NCBI RefSeq assembly: GCF_014333525.1
Contig: NZ_JACSCX010000002.1
Location: forward strand, 434,001-498,000
Direction of reading: 5' to 3'
Source: Hymenobacter puniceus
Lineage (GTDB): Bacteria > Bacteroidota > Bacteroidia > Cytophagales > Hymenobacteraceae
DNA: 64,000 nt
The position numbers were made by a program, and so were the translations under genes. Of the stretch, positions 1 to 7,436 are shown piece after piece (positions within the stretch are counted from its first letter, which is position 1; the number at the start of each line of letters is the position of its first letter). The notes under the pieces were generated by a model. That model was not told where the DNA came from. It worked only from the letters and a program-made list of their open reading frames with translations, and searched no databases.

Positions 1-7
1 CTGCCTC

Positions 8-937
8 GTGAAGCATAATCTGTCGCTGTCTGCTCTGCTGCTTGCCTTCGTTTCGCTGCTGGCCTTCCCGGCTCAAGCTCAGGAAATCCAGGCCGAAGTA
101 CGCGTCACCACCGAAAACGTGACCATCTCCGACCGCCAGCTGGTGCAGCAGATGCAGAACGATATGCAGTCGTTTCTGAACACCCGTTCCTTCACCAGCC
201 AAACCTACCGGCCCGAGGAACGCATCCGGATGCGCATTTTCGTGGGCATCACTGAAATTCCGCAGAATGGCCAATACAAAGCCACGGCCCGCATTGTGTC
301 GTCGCGGCCGGTGTATGGCACTGGCTACGAAACCAACCTGCTCAGCTTCGCCGATCGGAACTTCGTCTTCAACTACTCGCCCCAGAACCCGATTGATTTC
401 TCGGAAAACAACTTCGTGGGCAATCTGTCGTCGCTGCTGACCTTCTACGCCTACCTCACCATTGGCATCGACCAGGACAGCTTTGCGCGCCTCGGCGGCT
501 CGCCCTACTACGACCGGGCCCGCATTGTGGTGCAGAATGCCTCCTCGCAGACCATCACCAACGAGCAGGACGACGCCTGGAAGGACGGGCAGTCGCGCAA
601 CCGCTACTGGCTGCTCAACAACCTGCAGGACCCGCAGCTGGAAGCTATCCGCACGGGTATCTACGCCTACTACCGGCAGGGGCTCGACGTGTTCATTGAG
701 AAGCCAGAAGAAGCCCGCACCAGCATCTATGGCGCGCTGGAAGGTGTGCACAATGCCGCTATCCGCCGCCCCGGCACGCTGCTGGCCCGCGCCTTTTTCG
801 ACACCAAAGCCGACGAAATTGCCAACATCTTCCGCAGCTCTTCGGATGCCCAGCAGAAGCAGCGCCTCACTACGCTGCTCACGGAAGTGGACCCCACCAA
901 CTCGGCCAAGTACCAAGCCATGCTGCGCCAACCGTAG
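8..937 (+). CDS. porD: PorD-like type IX secretion component (DUF4835)
   Basis: The 309-residue protein has a cleavable signal peptide (about residues 1-24, ending AQA before QE) and no membrane segment in the mature part, so it is probably periplasmic or outer-membrane associated. It matches the DUF4835 family, named PorD in type IX secretion (T9SS) studies and often found just upstream of recN in Bacteroidota, as here. Its exact biochemical role is not established. The start used is GTG at position 8, which gives a good signal peptide. The window begins 7 bases upstream, so an earlier start cannot be excluded, and any upstream operon partner is out of view. T9SS cargo candidates occur at 45.2 and 51.3 kb. 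Confidence 0.85.
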   Translation: MKHNLSLSALLLAFVSLLAFPAQAQEIQAEVRVTTENVTISDRQLVQQMQNDMQSFLNTRSFTSQTYRPEERIRMRIFVGITEIPQNGQYKATARIVSSRPVYGTGYETNLLSFADRNFVFNYSPQNPIDFSENNFVGNLSSLLTFYAYLTIGIDQDSFARLGGSPYYDRARIVVQNASSQTITNEQDDAWKDGQSRNRYWLLNNLQDPQLEAIRTGIYAYYRQGLDVFIEKPEEARTSIYGALEGVHNAAIRRPGTLLARAFFDTKADEIANIFRSSSDAQQKQRLTTLLTEVDPTNSAKYQAMLRQP

Positions 938-942
938 ATCAT

Positions 943-1024
943 GTCATACCGAGTGCAGCGAGGAATCTGGGCTAAAATTGTCGGAACGGTTTTAACCCAG
1001 ATTCCTCGCTGCACTCGGAATGAC
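943..1024. repeat. Long GTCAT-type palindrome between porD and recN
   Basis: The arms 943-971 and 996-1024 are complementary over 29 bases with one mismatch. They begin GTCAT and end ATGAC, and the loop is about 24 bases. The element starts 5 bases after the porD stop. It has no T-run and resembles the palindromes at 2868, 5066 and 49179, so it looks like a dispersed repeat that may also act as a terminator or 3'-end stabiliser. Confidence 0.85.
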
Positions 1025-1046
1025 AAGATTCTTCCTGCAAATTTTA

Positions 1047-1078
1047 TTGGCAATTAACTAAGTGAACTAGTAGCTTTG
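1047..1078 (+). promoter_or_regulatory. Bacteroidota-type promoter of recN
   Basis: TTG at 1047-1049 and TAGCTTTG at 1071-1078 are separated by 21 bases. This fits the Bacteroidota consensus TTG, 19-23 bases, TAnnTTTG. The recN ATG is about 90 bases downstream. Confidence 0.6.
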
Positions 1079-1091
1079 CTAAAGCTACTAG
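1067..1091. repeat. Perfect 11-bp palindrome overlapping the recN -7 box
   Basis: CTAGTAGCTTT (1067-1077), loop GCT, then AAAGCTACTAG (1081-1091). It covers the -7 element and the probable transcription start of recN. It could be an operator, a 5'-UTR hairpin, or a short GTAG-foot REP-like unit, since GTAG and CTAC flank its inner stem. Which of these applies cannot be decided from sequence alone. Confidence 0.6.
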
Positions 1092-1170
1092 ACCCGACTG
1101 GTTTGTACTGGTCCGTAGCGCATGTTTTTTGGCAGCTACGGCCGGGAGTCCGGCCTTCACTTGGTTTATT

Positions 1171-2844
1171 ATGCTCATTGACCTTCGCATCCGCAACTAC
1201 GCCCTGATTGAGCAGCTGCAACTGCAGCCCTCAGCACTGCTCAACATCATTACTGGCGAAACCGGAGCCGGCAAGTCCATTATGCTGGGCGCTATCGGCC
1301 TGCTACTGGGCAACCGCGCCGACTCGCGCATGCTTTTCGACACCGATAAGAAGTGTGTGATTGAAGGGCAGTTTGATATCAGCAGCTACCAGCTGCAGGA
1401 TATTTTTGAGGCCGAAGACCTCGACTATGATGCACAGTGCATTCTGCGGCGTGAAATCAGTCCCGCCGGGAAGAGCCGGGCCTTCGTGAACGATACGCCC
1501 GTGACGCTGGAAACCCTGCGCCACATCGGGGCCAACCTCATGGATATCCACTCCCAGCACGATACGCTGCTGCTCGGCGATGCGGTGTTTCAGCTGAATC
1601 TGCTGGATTTATATGCCGGGCTGGTGCCCACGCGCGGCCAGTACAGCAACGCCTACCGCCAGTACCGCAAGCTGGAAGCCGACCTAAAAACCCTGCAGGA
1701 CCAGGTAGCGCAGGCCAATAAGGAGCTGGACTACCACAGCTTCCTGCTGACGGAACTGGAAGATGCCCGCCTCGACAACGAGCGCCAGGACGAGCTGGAG
1801 CAGGAAGTGAAGGAGCTGGAGCACGCCGAGGAAATCAAATATAAGCTCACGCACGCCCTGCAAAGCCTCACCGAAAGCGAGTACTGCGCCACCAGCGGCA
1901 TGAAGGAAGCCGCCACGCTGCTGGGCCAGATTGCCAACTACTCCGAGCAGGCCCGCGAGCTAAAGCTGCGCCTCGACAGCTGCCTGATTGAGCTGCACGA
2001 CATCGCCGCCGAAATAGAAGCCGCCGAACGCCGTACCGAAGGCGACCCGGCCCGCATTGACGAACTGCAGGGCCGCCTGAACGTGCTCTACAGCCTCCAG
2101 CGCAAGCACCAGGTGCGCGACGTGGTGGCGCTGCTGGCCGTGCGCTCCGACCTGCGCGACAAAGTTAGCTCCGTGCTCAACCTCGACCGCCAGATCACGC
2201 GCCTGCGCCGCGACGCCGATGCTGCGCTTGCCACCGTGCAGAAGCAGGCTACGCGCCTCTCGGAAGCCCGGCGCAAGGTGTTCCCCAAGTTTGAAAAAGA
2301 GCTGGCCGCGTTGCTCACCGATCTGGGCATGCCCAATTCGCGCATTGTGGTGCAGCATCAGGAGGGCCCACCTGCTACCAGCGGCATCGACGTAGTGAGC
2401 ATTCTGTTTACGGCCAACAAAGGTGCTCAACCTCAAACGCTGAGCAAGGCCGCTTCGGGTGGTGAGTTTTCGCGCCTGATGCTGTGCATCAAGTACATGC
2501 TGGCCGACAAAACCGCTTTGCCAACAATCGTATTCGACGAAATCGACACCGGCATCAGTGGAGAAATTGCGGTGAAAGTGGGGCGCATGATGCAGCAGAT
2601 GGCCAAAAAGCACCAGCTTATTGCCATCAGCCACCTGCCGCAGATGGCCGCCGCCGGCGACACGCATTACTTCGTGTATAAAGAAGACCGTGCCGACCGC
2701 ACCGTGAGCTGCATCCGGCCACTAAACCTGGAGGAGCGCATTCAGGAAATTGCCCAGATGATTTCCGGCGCCAAGCCCAGCCTGCACGCCACCCAAAGTG
2801 CCCGCGAGCTGCTGGCGTTGCGCGGCGTGGAAATGGCAGGGTAG
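1171..2844 (+). CDS. recN: DNA repair protein RecN
   Basis: A 557-residue SMC-like ATPase for double-strand break repair. Visible features are Walker A GETGAGKS (about residues 29-36), a long central coiled coil rich in Glu, Arg and Leu (about 150-380), the ABC signature ASGGEFSR and Walker B TIVFDEIDTG near the C-terminus, followed by AISHLPQ. Length and order match the family. The frame is open from 1129 (TTG), but the conserved N-terminus begins at ATG 1171, which I use. The gene has its own promoter with an overlapping palindrome, and is bracketed by two GTCAT palindromes (943-1024 and 2868-2984). Confidence 0.96.
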   Translation: MLIDLRIRNYALIEQLQLQPSALLNIITGETGAGKSIMLGAIGLLLGNRADSRMLFDTDKKCVIEGQFDISSYQLQDIFEAEDLDYDAQCILRREISPAGKSRAFVNDTPVTLETLRHIGANLMDIHSQHDTLLLGDAVFQLNLLDLYAGLVPTRGQYSNAYRQYRKLEADLKTLQDQVAQANKELDYHSFLLTELEDARLDNERQDELEQEVKELEHAEEIKYKLTHALQSLTESEYCATSGMKEAATLLGQIANYSEQARELKLRLDSCLIELHDIAAEIEAAERRTEGDPARIDELQGRLNVLYSLQRKHQVRDVVALLAVRSDLRDKVSSVLNLDRQITRLRRDADAALATVQKQATRLSEARRKVFPKFEKELAALLTDLGMPNSRIVVQHQEGPPATSGIDVVSILFTANKGAQPQTLSKAASGGEFSRLMLCIKYMLADKTALPTIVFDEIDTGISGEIAVKVGRMMQQMAKKHQLIAISHLPQMAAAGDTHYFVYKEDRADRTVSCIRPLNLEERIQEIAQMISGAKPSLHATQSARELLALRGVEMAG

Positions 2845-2867
2845 AGGAAGAATAGAAAATCCAGAAA

Positions 2868-2984
2868 GTCATTCCGAGCGCAGCGGAGCGTAGTCGGGGA
2901 ATCTCGCTGGTGTGGTAAAATCAACGCTACCACACCGTCAGCACGCGAGATTCCTCGACTACGCTCCGCTGCGCTCGGAATGAC
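2868..2984. repeat. Long GTCAT-type palindrome between recN and fabI
   Basis: The left arm runs from 2868 to about 2916 and the right arm from about 2929 to 2984. Both start or end with GTCATTCCGAGC or its complement, and the outer 38 positions pair almost perfectly. It begins 23 bases after the recN stop and belongs to the same class as 943-1024. Confidence 0.85.
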
Positions 2985-3080
2985 GTTCTTTTTAGGCTGC
3001 CGTTCTATCGGCTCTGCGTGGCGTTCTGTATTTTTTTGCCTCTTTTGTATTTCCAACCACTACACCTCTGAACTTCCTAT

Positions 3081-3902
3081 ATGGCTAGTAACCTGCTCGC
3101 GGGCAAAGTCGGTATCATTTCCGGCGCGCTGAACGAAGAATCCATTGCCTGGAAAGTAGCCCTGAAGGCCCACGCCGAAGGGGCCCGCTTTGTGCTCACC
3201 AACGCCCCGCTGGCCATGCGCATGGGCGAAATCAACAAGCTCTCCGAGCAGTGCAACGCGCCCATCATCCCGGCCGATGCTACCTCGATGGAAGACCTGG
3301 AAAAGCTGTTTTCGGGCGCGCAGGAGCAGTTGGGCGGCAAGCTTGATTTCGTGCTGCACAGCATTGGCATGAGCGCCAACATCCGCAAGGGCAAGCACTA
3401 CGGCGAGCTGAACTACGAGTGGTATCAGAAAACGCTGGACGTGTCGGCGCTGTCGCTGCACCGGATGCTGGCTGTGGCGGAGAAGCAGGACGCCTTCAAC
3501 GAATGGGGCTCGGTGGTGGCGCTGAGCTACATTGCCGCCCAGCGTGCTTTCCTCGACTACACCGACATGTCGCAGGCCAAGGCTATGCTCGAAAGCATTG
3601 CCCGCAGCTACGGCCAGCGCCTTGGCAAGCTCAAGAAAGTGCGCGTAAACACCGTGAGCCAGTCGCCGACCAAAACCACAGCCGGCACCGGCATCAGCGG
3701 TTTCGATGCGTTTTACGAGTACGCCAATCGCCTCTCGCCGCTGGGCAATGCCCCGGCCGAAGCCTGCGCCGACTACTGCATCTCGCTGTTCTCGGACCTG
3801 ACCCGCTATGTGACCATGCAGAACCTCATGCACGACGGCGGTTTCAGCACCACTGGTATTTCGGAGGAAATTGTGGAACTGATTACCAGCGCCAAGCAGT
3901 AG
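3081..3902 (+). CDS. fabI: Enoyl-[acyl-carrier-protein] reductase (NADH), FabI
   Basis: This enzyme carries out the last reduction of each fatty-acid elongation cycle. The 273-residue protein is a classical FabI-type short-chain reductase: an N-terminal Rossmann start with SGALNEESIAW, the two active-site tyrosines (Tyr150 in SYIAAQR and Tyr160) and Lys167 in the Tyr-x6-Lys arrangement, and the C-terminal DGGFSTTG. The ATG at 3081 gives the usual length. The gene stands alone between a palindrome and a strong terminator. It is somewhat divergent from the E. coli enzyme, as is usual in this phylum. Confidence 0.93.
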   Translation: MASNLLAGKVGIISGALNEESIAWKVALKAHAEGARFVLTNAPLAMRMGEINKLSEQCNAPIIPADATSMEDLEKLFSGAQEQLGGKLDFVLHSIGMSANIRKGKHYGELNYEWYQKTLDVSALSLHRMLAVAEKQDAFNEWGSVVALSYIAAQRAFLDYTDMSQAKAMLESIARSYGQRLGKLKKVRVNTVSQSPTKTTAGTGISGFDAFYEYANRLSPLGNAPAEACADYCISLFSDLTRYVTMQNLMHDGGFSTTGISEEIVELITSAKQ

Positions 3903-3927
3903 TCTGTTCTAGTTTCTCAGTGAATGA

Positions 3928-3958
3928 CAACGCCCGGCCAGTTTGGTCGGGCGTTGTT
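3928..3958 (+). terminator. Intrinsic terminator of fabI
   Basis: A 12-bp GC-rich stem (3928-3939 with 3945-3956, one G-T pair) with a 5-base loop and a short T stretch, 25 bases after the fabI stop. Confidence 0.75.
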
Positions 3959-4085
3959 GCGTTTAGGAAAGTGTAGGATGAAAACGTTCCCGACAACGTG
4001 TGCGTGGAAAAGGCAGGCAGTGCGTGTCGTTAAATCAGCGGGTTCCGCGTATCATGCCACTGAATTTTATTGTTTACCCTGCTTT

Positions 4086-5036
4086 ATGAAGTGCGCTGTT
4101 TGGTTTTTGCTGCTGGGCTGGCTCTCATTGGGCCAGGCATGGGCCTACGATTTTGTGGTGGCGCAGGATGGCAGCGGGCAGTTCCGGACGGTGCAGGAGG
4201 CGTTCAATGCCGTGCCTGATTTCCGGAAGAAAGTCACGACCATCCTCATCAAGAAGGGCGTGTACAAAGAGAAGCTGCTGCTGGCCGGCTCCAAGCAATT
4301 TGTGAAGCTGGTAGGCGAAGACCGGGAGCAAACCATTCTCACCTACGACGACTACAACCAGAAAAAGAACATCTTCGGGGAAGACAAAGGCACGTCAGGC
4401 TCGGCCAGCTGCTACATCTACGGCTCCGACTTCACGGCCGAAAACCTCACGTTCCAGAATTCCTCGGGGCCGGTGGGGCAGGCGGTGGCGGTGTGGGTGG
4501 CCGGCGACAAAGCCCGGTTCCGGAACTGCCGGTTTCTGGGTTTCCAGGATACGCTGTACACCTACGGCTACGGCAGCCGCCAATATTACCAGGACTGCTA
4601 CATCGAAGGCACCGTGGATTTCATCTTCGGCAGCAGCACGGCGTGGTTTGAGCAGTGCACCATCTTCTGCAAAACGGGTGGTTTCGTCACAGCCGCTTCC
4701 ACGCCCGACAGCACCCGCTACGGCTACGTGTTCAACCAATGCCGCATAACCGGCGACGCCCCAGCTAATAGCTTCTACCTGGGCCGGCCCTGGCGGCCCT
4801 ACGCCAAAACCGTATTTCTGCGCTGCGAGCTGGGCCCACAGATCAAGCCCGAAGGCTGGGACCATTGGGACAAGGAAAGCAACAAGCAAACCGCCCGCTA
4901 CGCCGAGTTTCAGAGCCGTGGCCCGGGCGCTGCTCCCACTAGGCGCGTCAGTTGGGCCCGGCAGCTTTCCGAGGCTGAAGCCCGGCAGTACACCCGCCAG
5001 AATGTGCTGCGCAACTGGGACCCCACGGCCGACTGA
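4086..5036 (+). CDS. Secreted pectinesterase (carbohydrate esterase family 8)
   Basis: Removes methyl groups from pectin. The 316-residue protein has a signal peptide (about 1-20, ending AWA) and all CE8 landmarks: GSGQFRTVQEAF (29-40), Gln132 in GQAVA, the catalytic acids Asp155 in QDTLY and Asp178 in VDFIFG, and Arg234 in YLGRPW. The frame is open from 3924, but that part overlaps the fabI terminator, and the signal peptide begins at ATG 4086. No pectate lyase, rhamnogalacturonan enzyme or SusC/D pair is adjacent, so it is an orphan hydrolase rather than part of a polysaccharide utilisation locus. It is probably periplasmic or secreted. Confidence 0.93.
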   Translation: MKCAVWFLLLGWLSLGQAWAYDFVVAQDGSGQFRTVQEAFNAVPDFRKKVTTILIKKGVYKEKLLLAGSKQFVKLVGEDREQTILTYDDYNQKKNIFGEDKGTSGSASCYIYGSDFTAENLTFQNSSGPVGQAVAVWVAGDKARFRNCRFLGFQDTLYTYGYGSRQYYQDCYIEGTVDFIFGSSTAWFEQCTIFCKTGGFVTAASTPDSTRYGYVFNQCRITGDAPANSFYLGRPWRPYAKTVFLRCELGPQIKPEGWDHWDKESNKQTARYAEFQSRGPGAAPTRRVSWARQLSEAEARQYTRQNVLRNWDPTAD

Positions 5037-5060
5037 ATTTCAACTGTAATGCTTATAACG

Positions 5061-5153
5061 GCTACGCTGAGCTTGCCGAAGCATCTCTATCGTGTTGTCT
5101 GGATTGCTATTGTACCGAAGCGGTAGAGATGCTTCGGCAAGCTCAGCATGACG
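5061..5153. repeat. Long palindrome between convergent pectinesterase and porin genes
   Basis: Arms 5066-5092 and 5121-5147 pair over 27 bases with one mismatch. The right end continues as ATGAC. The arm carries GAAGCATCTCTA, also present in the 49179 repeat, so these two form a subfamily. Lying between convergent genes, it could serve as a bidirectional terminator. Confidence 0.85.
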
Positions 5154-5185
5154 GTCTTTATCTCAGCTAGGAAAAGCAAACGGCG

Positions 5186-6394
5186 CTAAAAATTCAGCTG
5201 GGCCTGCAGGCGTAGCAGACCGCCACGCTGGCGGTTATCGGACTTCTGGAAATCCTCGAAGCGTCGGTTGGAAAGCGTGTACATCGTTACCAGCTCGAAG
5301 CTCGTGAACGGCTGCCACTCTACGCCCAGCTCGGCCTCGCGGACGGTGTAGCTGCGGGCGTCCCGCTCGTGCTTTTTGCCGCCATCGTAGTATTGGGCGC
5401 GCAGGAAGGGGTAGAGCTGGTGCTCTTTGTAGCGCAGGCGGTAGTTGAGCAGCACGTAGCCGCCGTGCAGGCGTTGGGTCTCGATGCTGTCGGTATGCGG
5501 GTTGAACTCGGGGCCGCGGCCTACATTGTATTCAGCTTGGAGGCCGAAAGGCTGGGGGTAGAGCACGAAGGTAGCGGCCACGCGCTGGTCGGGGTAGCGC
5601 AGGTCGGGGCGGTGCTTCACGCCGCTGGAAAGCTGGTCGCGGTTCACTACGTACTCGCCGGAATATGCCTGCAGCGCCGGCTCAATAATTTGCCCGCCAA
5701 CTTCCAGCGGATATGTGACGCGGGCCACCATGTGGCGCTGGTTGTTGAGCTCGGGGCGGTTGGCGGTCTGGCCGTTGAAGGCGCCGATGCCCACCACGCC
5801 ATAGTCGCCGGAGCCTTTCAGGCCATCTTTCACGAGGCGGCTGAACCGCTGGCGCACGGCGCTGGGGGCCCAGTACAGGAACGCGCCCAAATCCCGCTCA
5901 TTGGAAAAGGCGCTGTTGATACCGTCGCTGCGGTCCAGCGCCAAGCGGTTCTGGCTGGACTGCATATTCTCAAACCCATACGGAATTTTGCTCTGGCCCA
6001 TCCGTACCCGAAACTGGCTGGTTTTGTCGAGGCCTACATCCAGGTAGGCGTCGCGCAGCAGCCCGGCATTCAGCGAAGAGCTACCGCTAAGCGTGCTGGC
6101 GAAATCGGGCTGGATGTAGAAGTAGACCCGTTCGTGCAGCTGCCCGAAAAAGATAAGCCGGACGCGCCGCAAGGAAAACCCGCCGTTGCGGCCCCACGAC
6201 CGGTCGCACTGCTCGCAGGAAAGGTCGGGGTTGGTTTCCAGCAGGCGGTTGTAGCGCGCCTGCACGTAGCCCCGAACGGAAACGGCTTGGTACCACTTTT
6301 TGCCCGGCGCCGGCTCTGAGGAAACCGAATCGGCGGCCTGACCGTGGGCGTGGCCAGCGGCCAGCAGCAGAAGGAGAGTTAGTAGTTTCTTCAT
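5186..6394 (-). CDS. Phosphate-selective-type porin (OprO/OprP family)
   Basis: The 402-residue outer-membrane protein has a signal peptide (about 1-18, MKKLLTLLLLL...GHAHG). Alternating hydrophobic and polar beta strands follow, and it ends in a strand with terminal Phe (QAQLNF), as outer-membrane barrels do. GYVQARYN, RRVRLIFFGQLHERVYFYIQ and the FRVRMGQSKIPYGFE region resemble the OprO/OprP porin family. Substrate specificity cannot be inferred. Start ATG 6394 is chosen because the 21 codons before it are not signal-like. It has no neighbouring phosphate-uptake genes. Confidence 0.8.
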   Translation of the reverse strand: MKKLLTLLLLLAAGHAHGQAADSVSSEPAPGKKWYQAVSVRGYVQARYNRLLETNPDLSCEQCDRSWGRNGGFSLRRVRLIFFGQLHERVYFYIQPDFASTLSGSSSLNAGLLRDAYLDVGLDKTSQFRVRMGQSKIPYGFENMQSSQNRLALDRSDGINSAFSNERDLGAFLYWAPSAVRQRFSRLVKDGLKGSGDYGVVGIGAFNGQTANRPELNNQRHMVARVTYPLEVGGQIIEPALQAYSGEYVVNRDQLSSGVKHRPDLRYPDQRVAATFVLYPQPFGLQAEYNVGRGPEFNPHTDSIETQRLHGGYVLLNYRLRYKEHQLYPFLRAQYYDGGKKHERDARSYTVREAELGVEWQPFTSFELVTMYTLSNRRFEDFQKSDNRQRGGLLRLQAQLNF

Positions 6395-6442
6395 GAAATG
6401 ATAATGCGGCCGCAAAGTAACGCCTACCTGCAGTACACACAG

Positions 6443-6478
6443 TTCGGCCCCCGCCAATCTGAGTTGCCGGGGGCCGAA
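6443..6478 (-). terminator. Hairpin downstream of the 6508-7206 gene
   Basis: An 11-bp stem (6443-6453 with 6468-6478, TTCGGCCCCCG and its complement) lies 29 bases after the stop of the minus-strand gene. There is no clear T-run, so termination is plausible rather than certain. Confidence 0.5.
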
Positions 6479-6507
6479 TAGAGCTTGTGCTGGGTGGTTA
6501 TCAGTAA

Positions 6508-7206
6508 TTACTCTGCTGCTTCGGCCACTGCGTCCGCCTGGGTGGTGGCTTCGTAGGTATCGGCGTATTTGAAATCATCGAGCCAGTAGGCGGAGCTGAC
6601 CACGTCGAAAACCACGGATTTGTCGGTTTTCTTTGAGGGCGTAAGCTGCCAGATGATGCTGGGTGCCTCGGGGAAGCTAGTGCCGTCTAGCTGCTCGTGA
6701 AAGAGGCGCTTAAGCAGCGTGTTGTCGGGCATGCCCTGGGCCAGCAGGCGCAACAACGGGGCCTCAGGCTGCTGGTCGAATACGCTGAGGTCGTCGGCAT
6801 CCTCGGCGGTGAGCTGCACCTGAAACTGCACAGCTTCGGCCCGCGGAAACTTGCCGTTGTAGGCGGTGTAAAGCAGTTGGGTGGCCTTGAAAAAGCCTTC
6901 GTGCTGCCCCAGTTCGGGATTTTCTTCCCAGAGCTTTTCGGTGAGCATCTGATGGGCCAGATTCTCAATCTGGCCGGTGGTGAGCTGGTCTTCGAACAGA
7001 TGCTCCAGCACCAACTGGGCCGCCTCGGCGGGCTCCAGGTCGGTGAGGGCCATGTGGGCCATGTCGGTCAGCTCGTTGGCAGCTATTTCGTCGGGGTTGT
7101 CGTAGCCGGTTTTAGTAAGAAGGACTTTATAGTCGGCGGGCTGCCAGGAGTTAGGTAGCTGGGTGATAGTATCGAAGGTGAGGCGTTCTACGGTGAACTT
7201 CTGCAT
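6508..7206 (-). CDS. Conserved-type protein of unknown function
   Basis: A 232-residue acidic, apparently cytosolic protein. It starts MQKFTVERLTFDTITQLP at ATG 7206; the upstream open frame crosses the terminator of the next gene and is not credible. It has no signal peptide or membrane segment. Composition is rich in Glu, Asp, Ala and Leu, with several predicted helices, then a more beta-like C-terminal part (SIIWQLTPSKKTDKSVVFDVVSS). I do not recognise the family. It is transcribed alone, with a terminator before and a hairpin after it. Confidence 0.7.
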   Translation of the reverse strand: MQKFTVERLTFDTITQLPNSWQPADYKVLLTKTGYDNPDEIAANELTDMAHMALTDLEPAEAAQLVLEHLFEDQLTTGQIENLAHQMLTEKLWEENPELGQHEGFFKATQLLYTAYNGKFPRAEAVQFQVQLTAEDADDLSVFDQQPEAPLLRLLAQGMPDNTLLKRLFHEQLDGTSFPEAPSIIWQLTPSKKTDKSVVFDVVSSAYWLDDFKYADTYEATTQADAVAEAAE

Positions 7207-7283
7207 ACAAAAGGCTGAATGGAATGCGCGGCCACTAGTGCGCCGCTGTTCTGCGCGTATACGCTGGCCCTGTGGTAAAGGCT

Positions 7284-7343
7284 CGGATAAAAACACCAAA
7301 CCGGCCCTAGCGGCGCCTGGCAGCGTCATTGGGGCCGGTTTGG
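7284..7343 (-). terminator. Intrinsic terminator of the minus-strand SDR gene
   Basis: Arms 7296-7307 and 7332-7343 (CCAAACCGGCCC and complement) form a 12-bp stem. Read on the minus strand it is followed by TGTTTTTA, a good T-run. Confidence 0.7.
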
Positions 7344-7348
7344 GGAAA

Positions 7349-7434
7349 GTAGCGCGAACTTTGTAGTTCGCGTCTCCGCGCCATATAGAATCGTTGGACT
7401 GGCGCAAGGGCGCGAACTACAAAGTTCGCGCTAC
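7349..7434. repeat. Inverted pair of GTAG-foot hairpins (BIME-like)
   Basis: Two copies of one hairpin face each other. At 7349-7372 GTAG is followed by CGCGAACT, loop TTGT, AGTTCGCG. At 7411-7434 CGCGAACT, loop ACAA, AGTTCGCG is followed by CTAC. A GTAG tetranucleotide at the foot of an 8-bp stem, with copies in opposite orientation, is the architecture of REP/BIME elements. The pair ends 2 bases before the stop codon of the SDR gene. Confidence 0.85.
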
Positions 7435-7436
7435 GG

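Noticed and set aside
1960..2667. 235-codon minus-strand frame inside recN
   Set aside because: Shadow of the recN coding strand; recN motifs are complete.
3060..3833. 257-codon minus-strand frame opposite fabI
   Set aside because: Shadow of fabI; no family resemblance.
5369..6319. 316-codon open frame on the plus strand opposite the porin gene
   Set aside because: Antisense shadow in GC-rich DNA: composition is typical of reversed coding sequence, and the porin on the other strand has a clear signal peptide and barrel.
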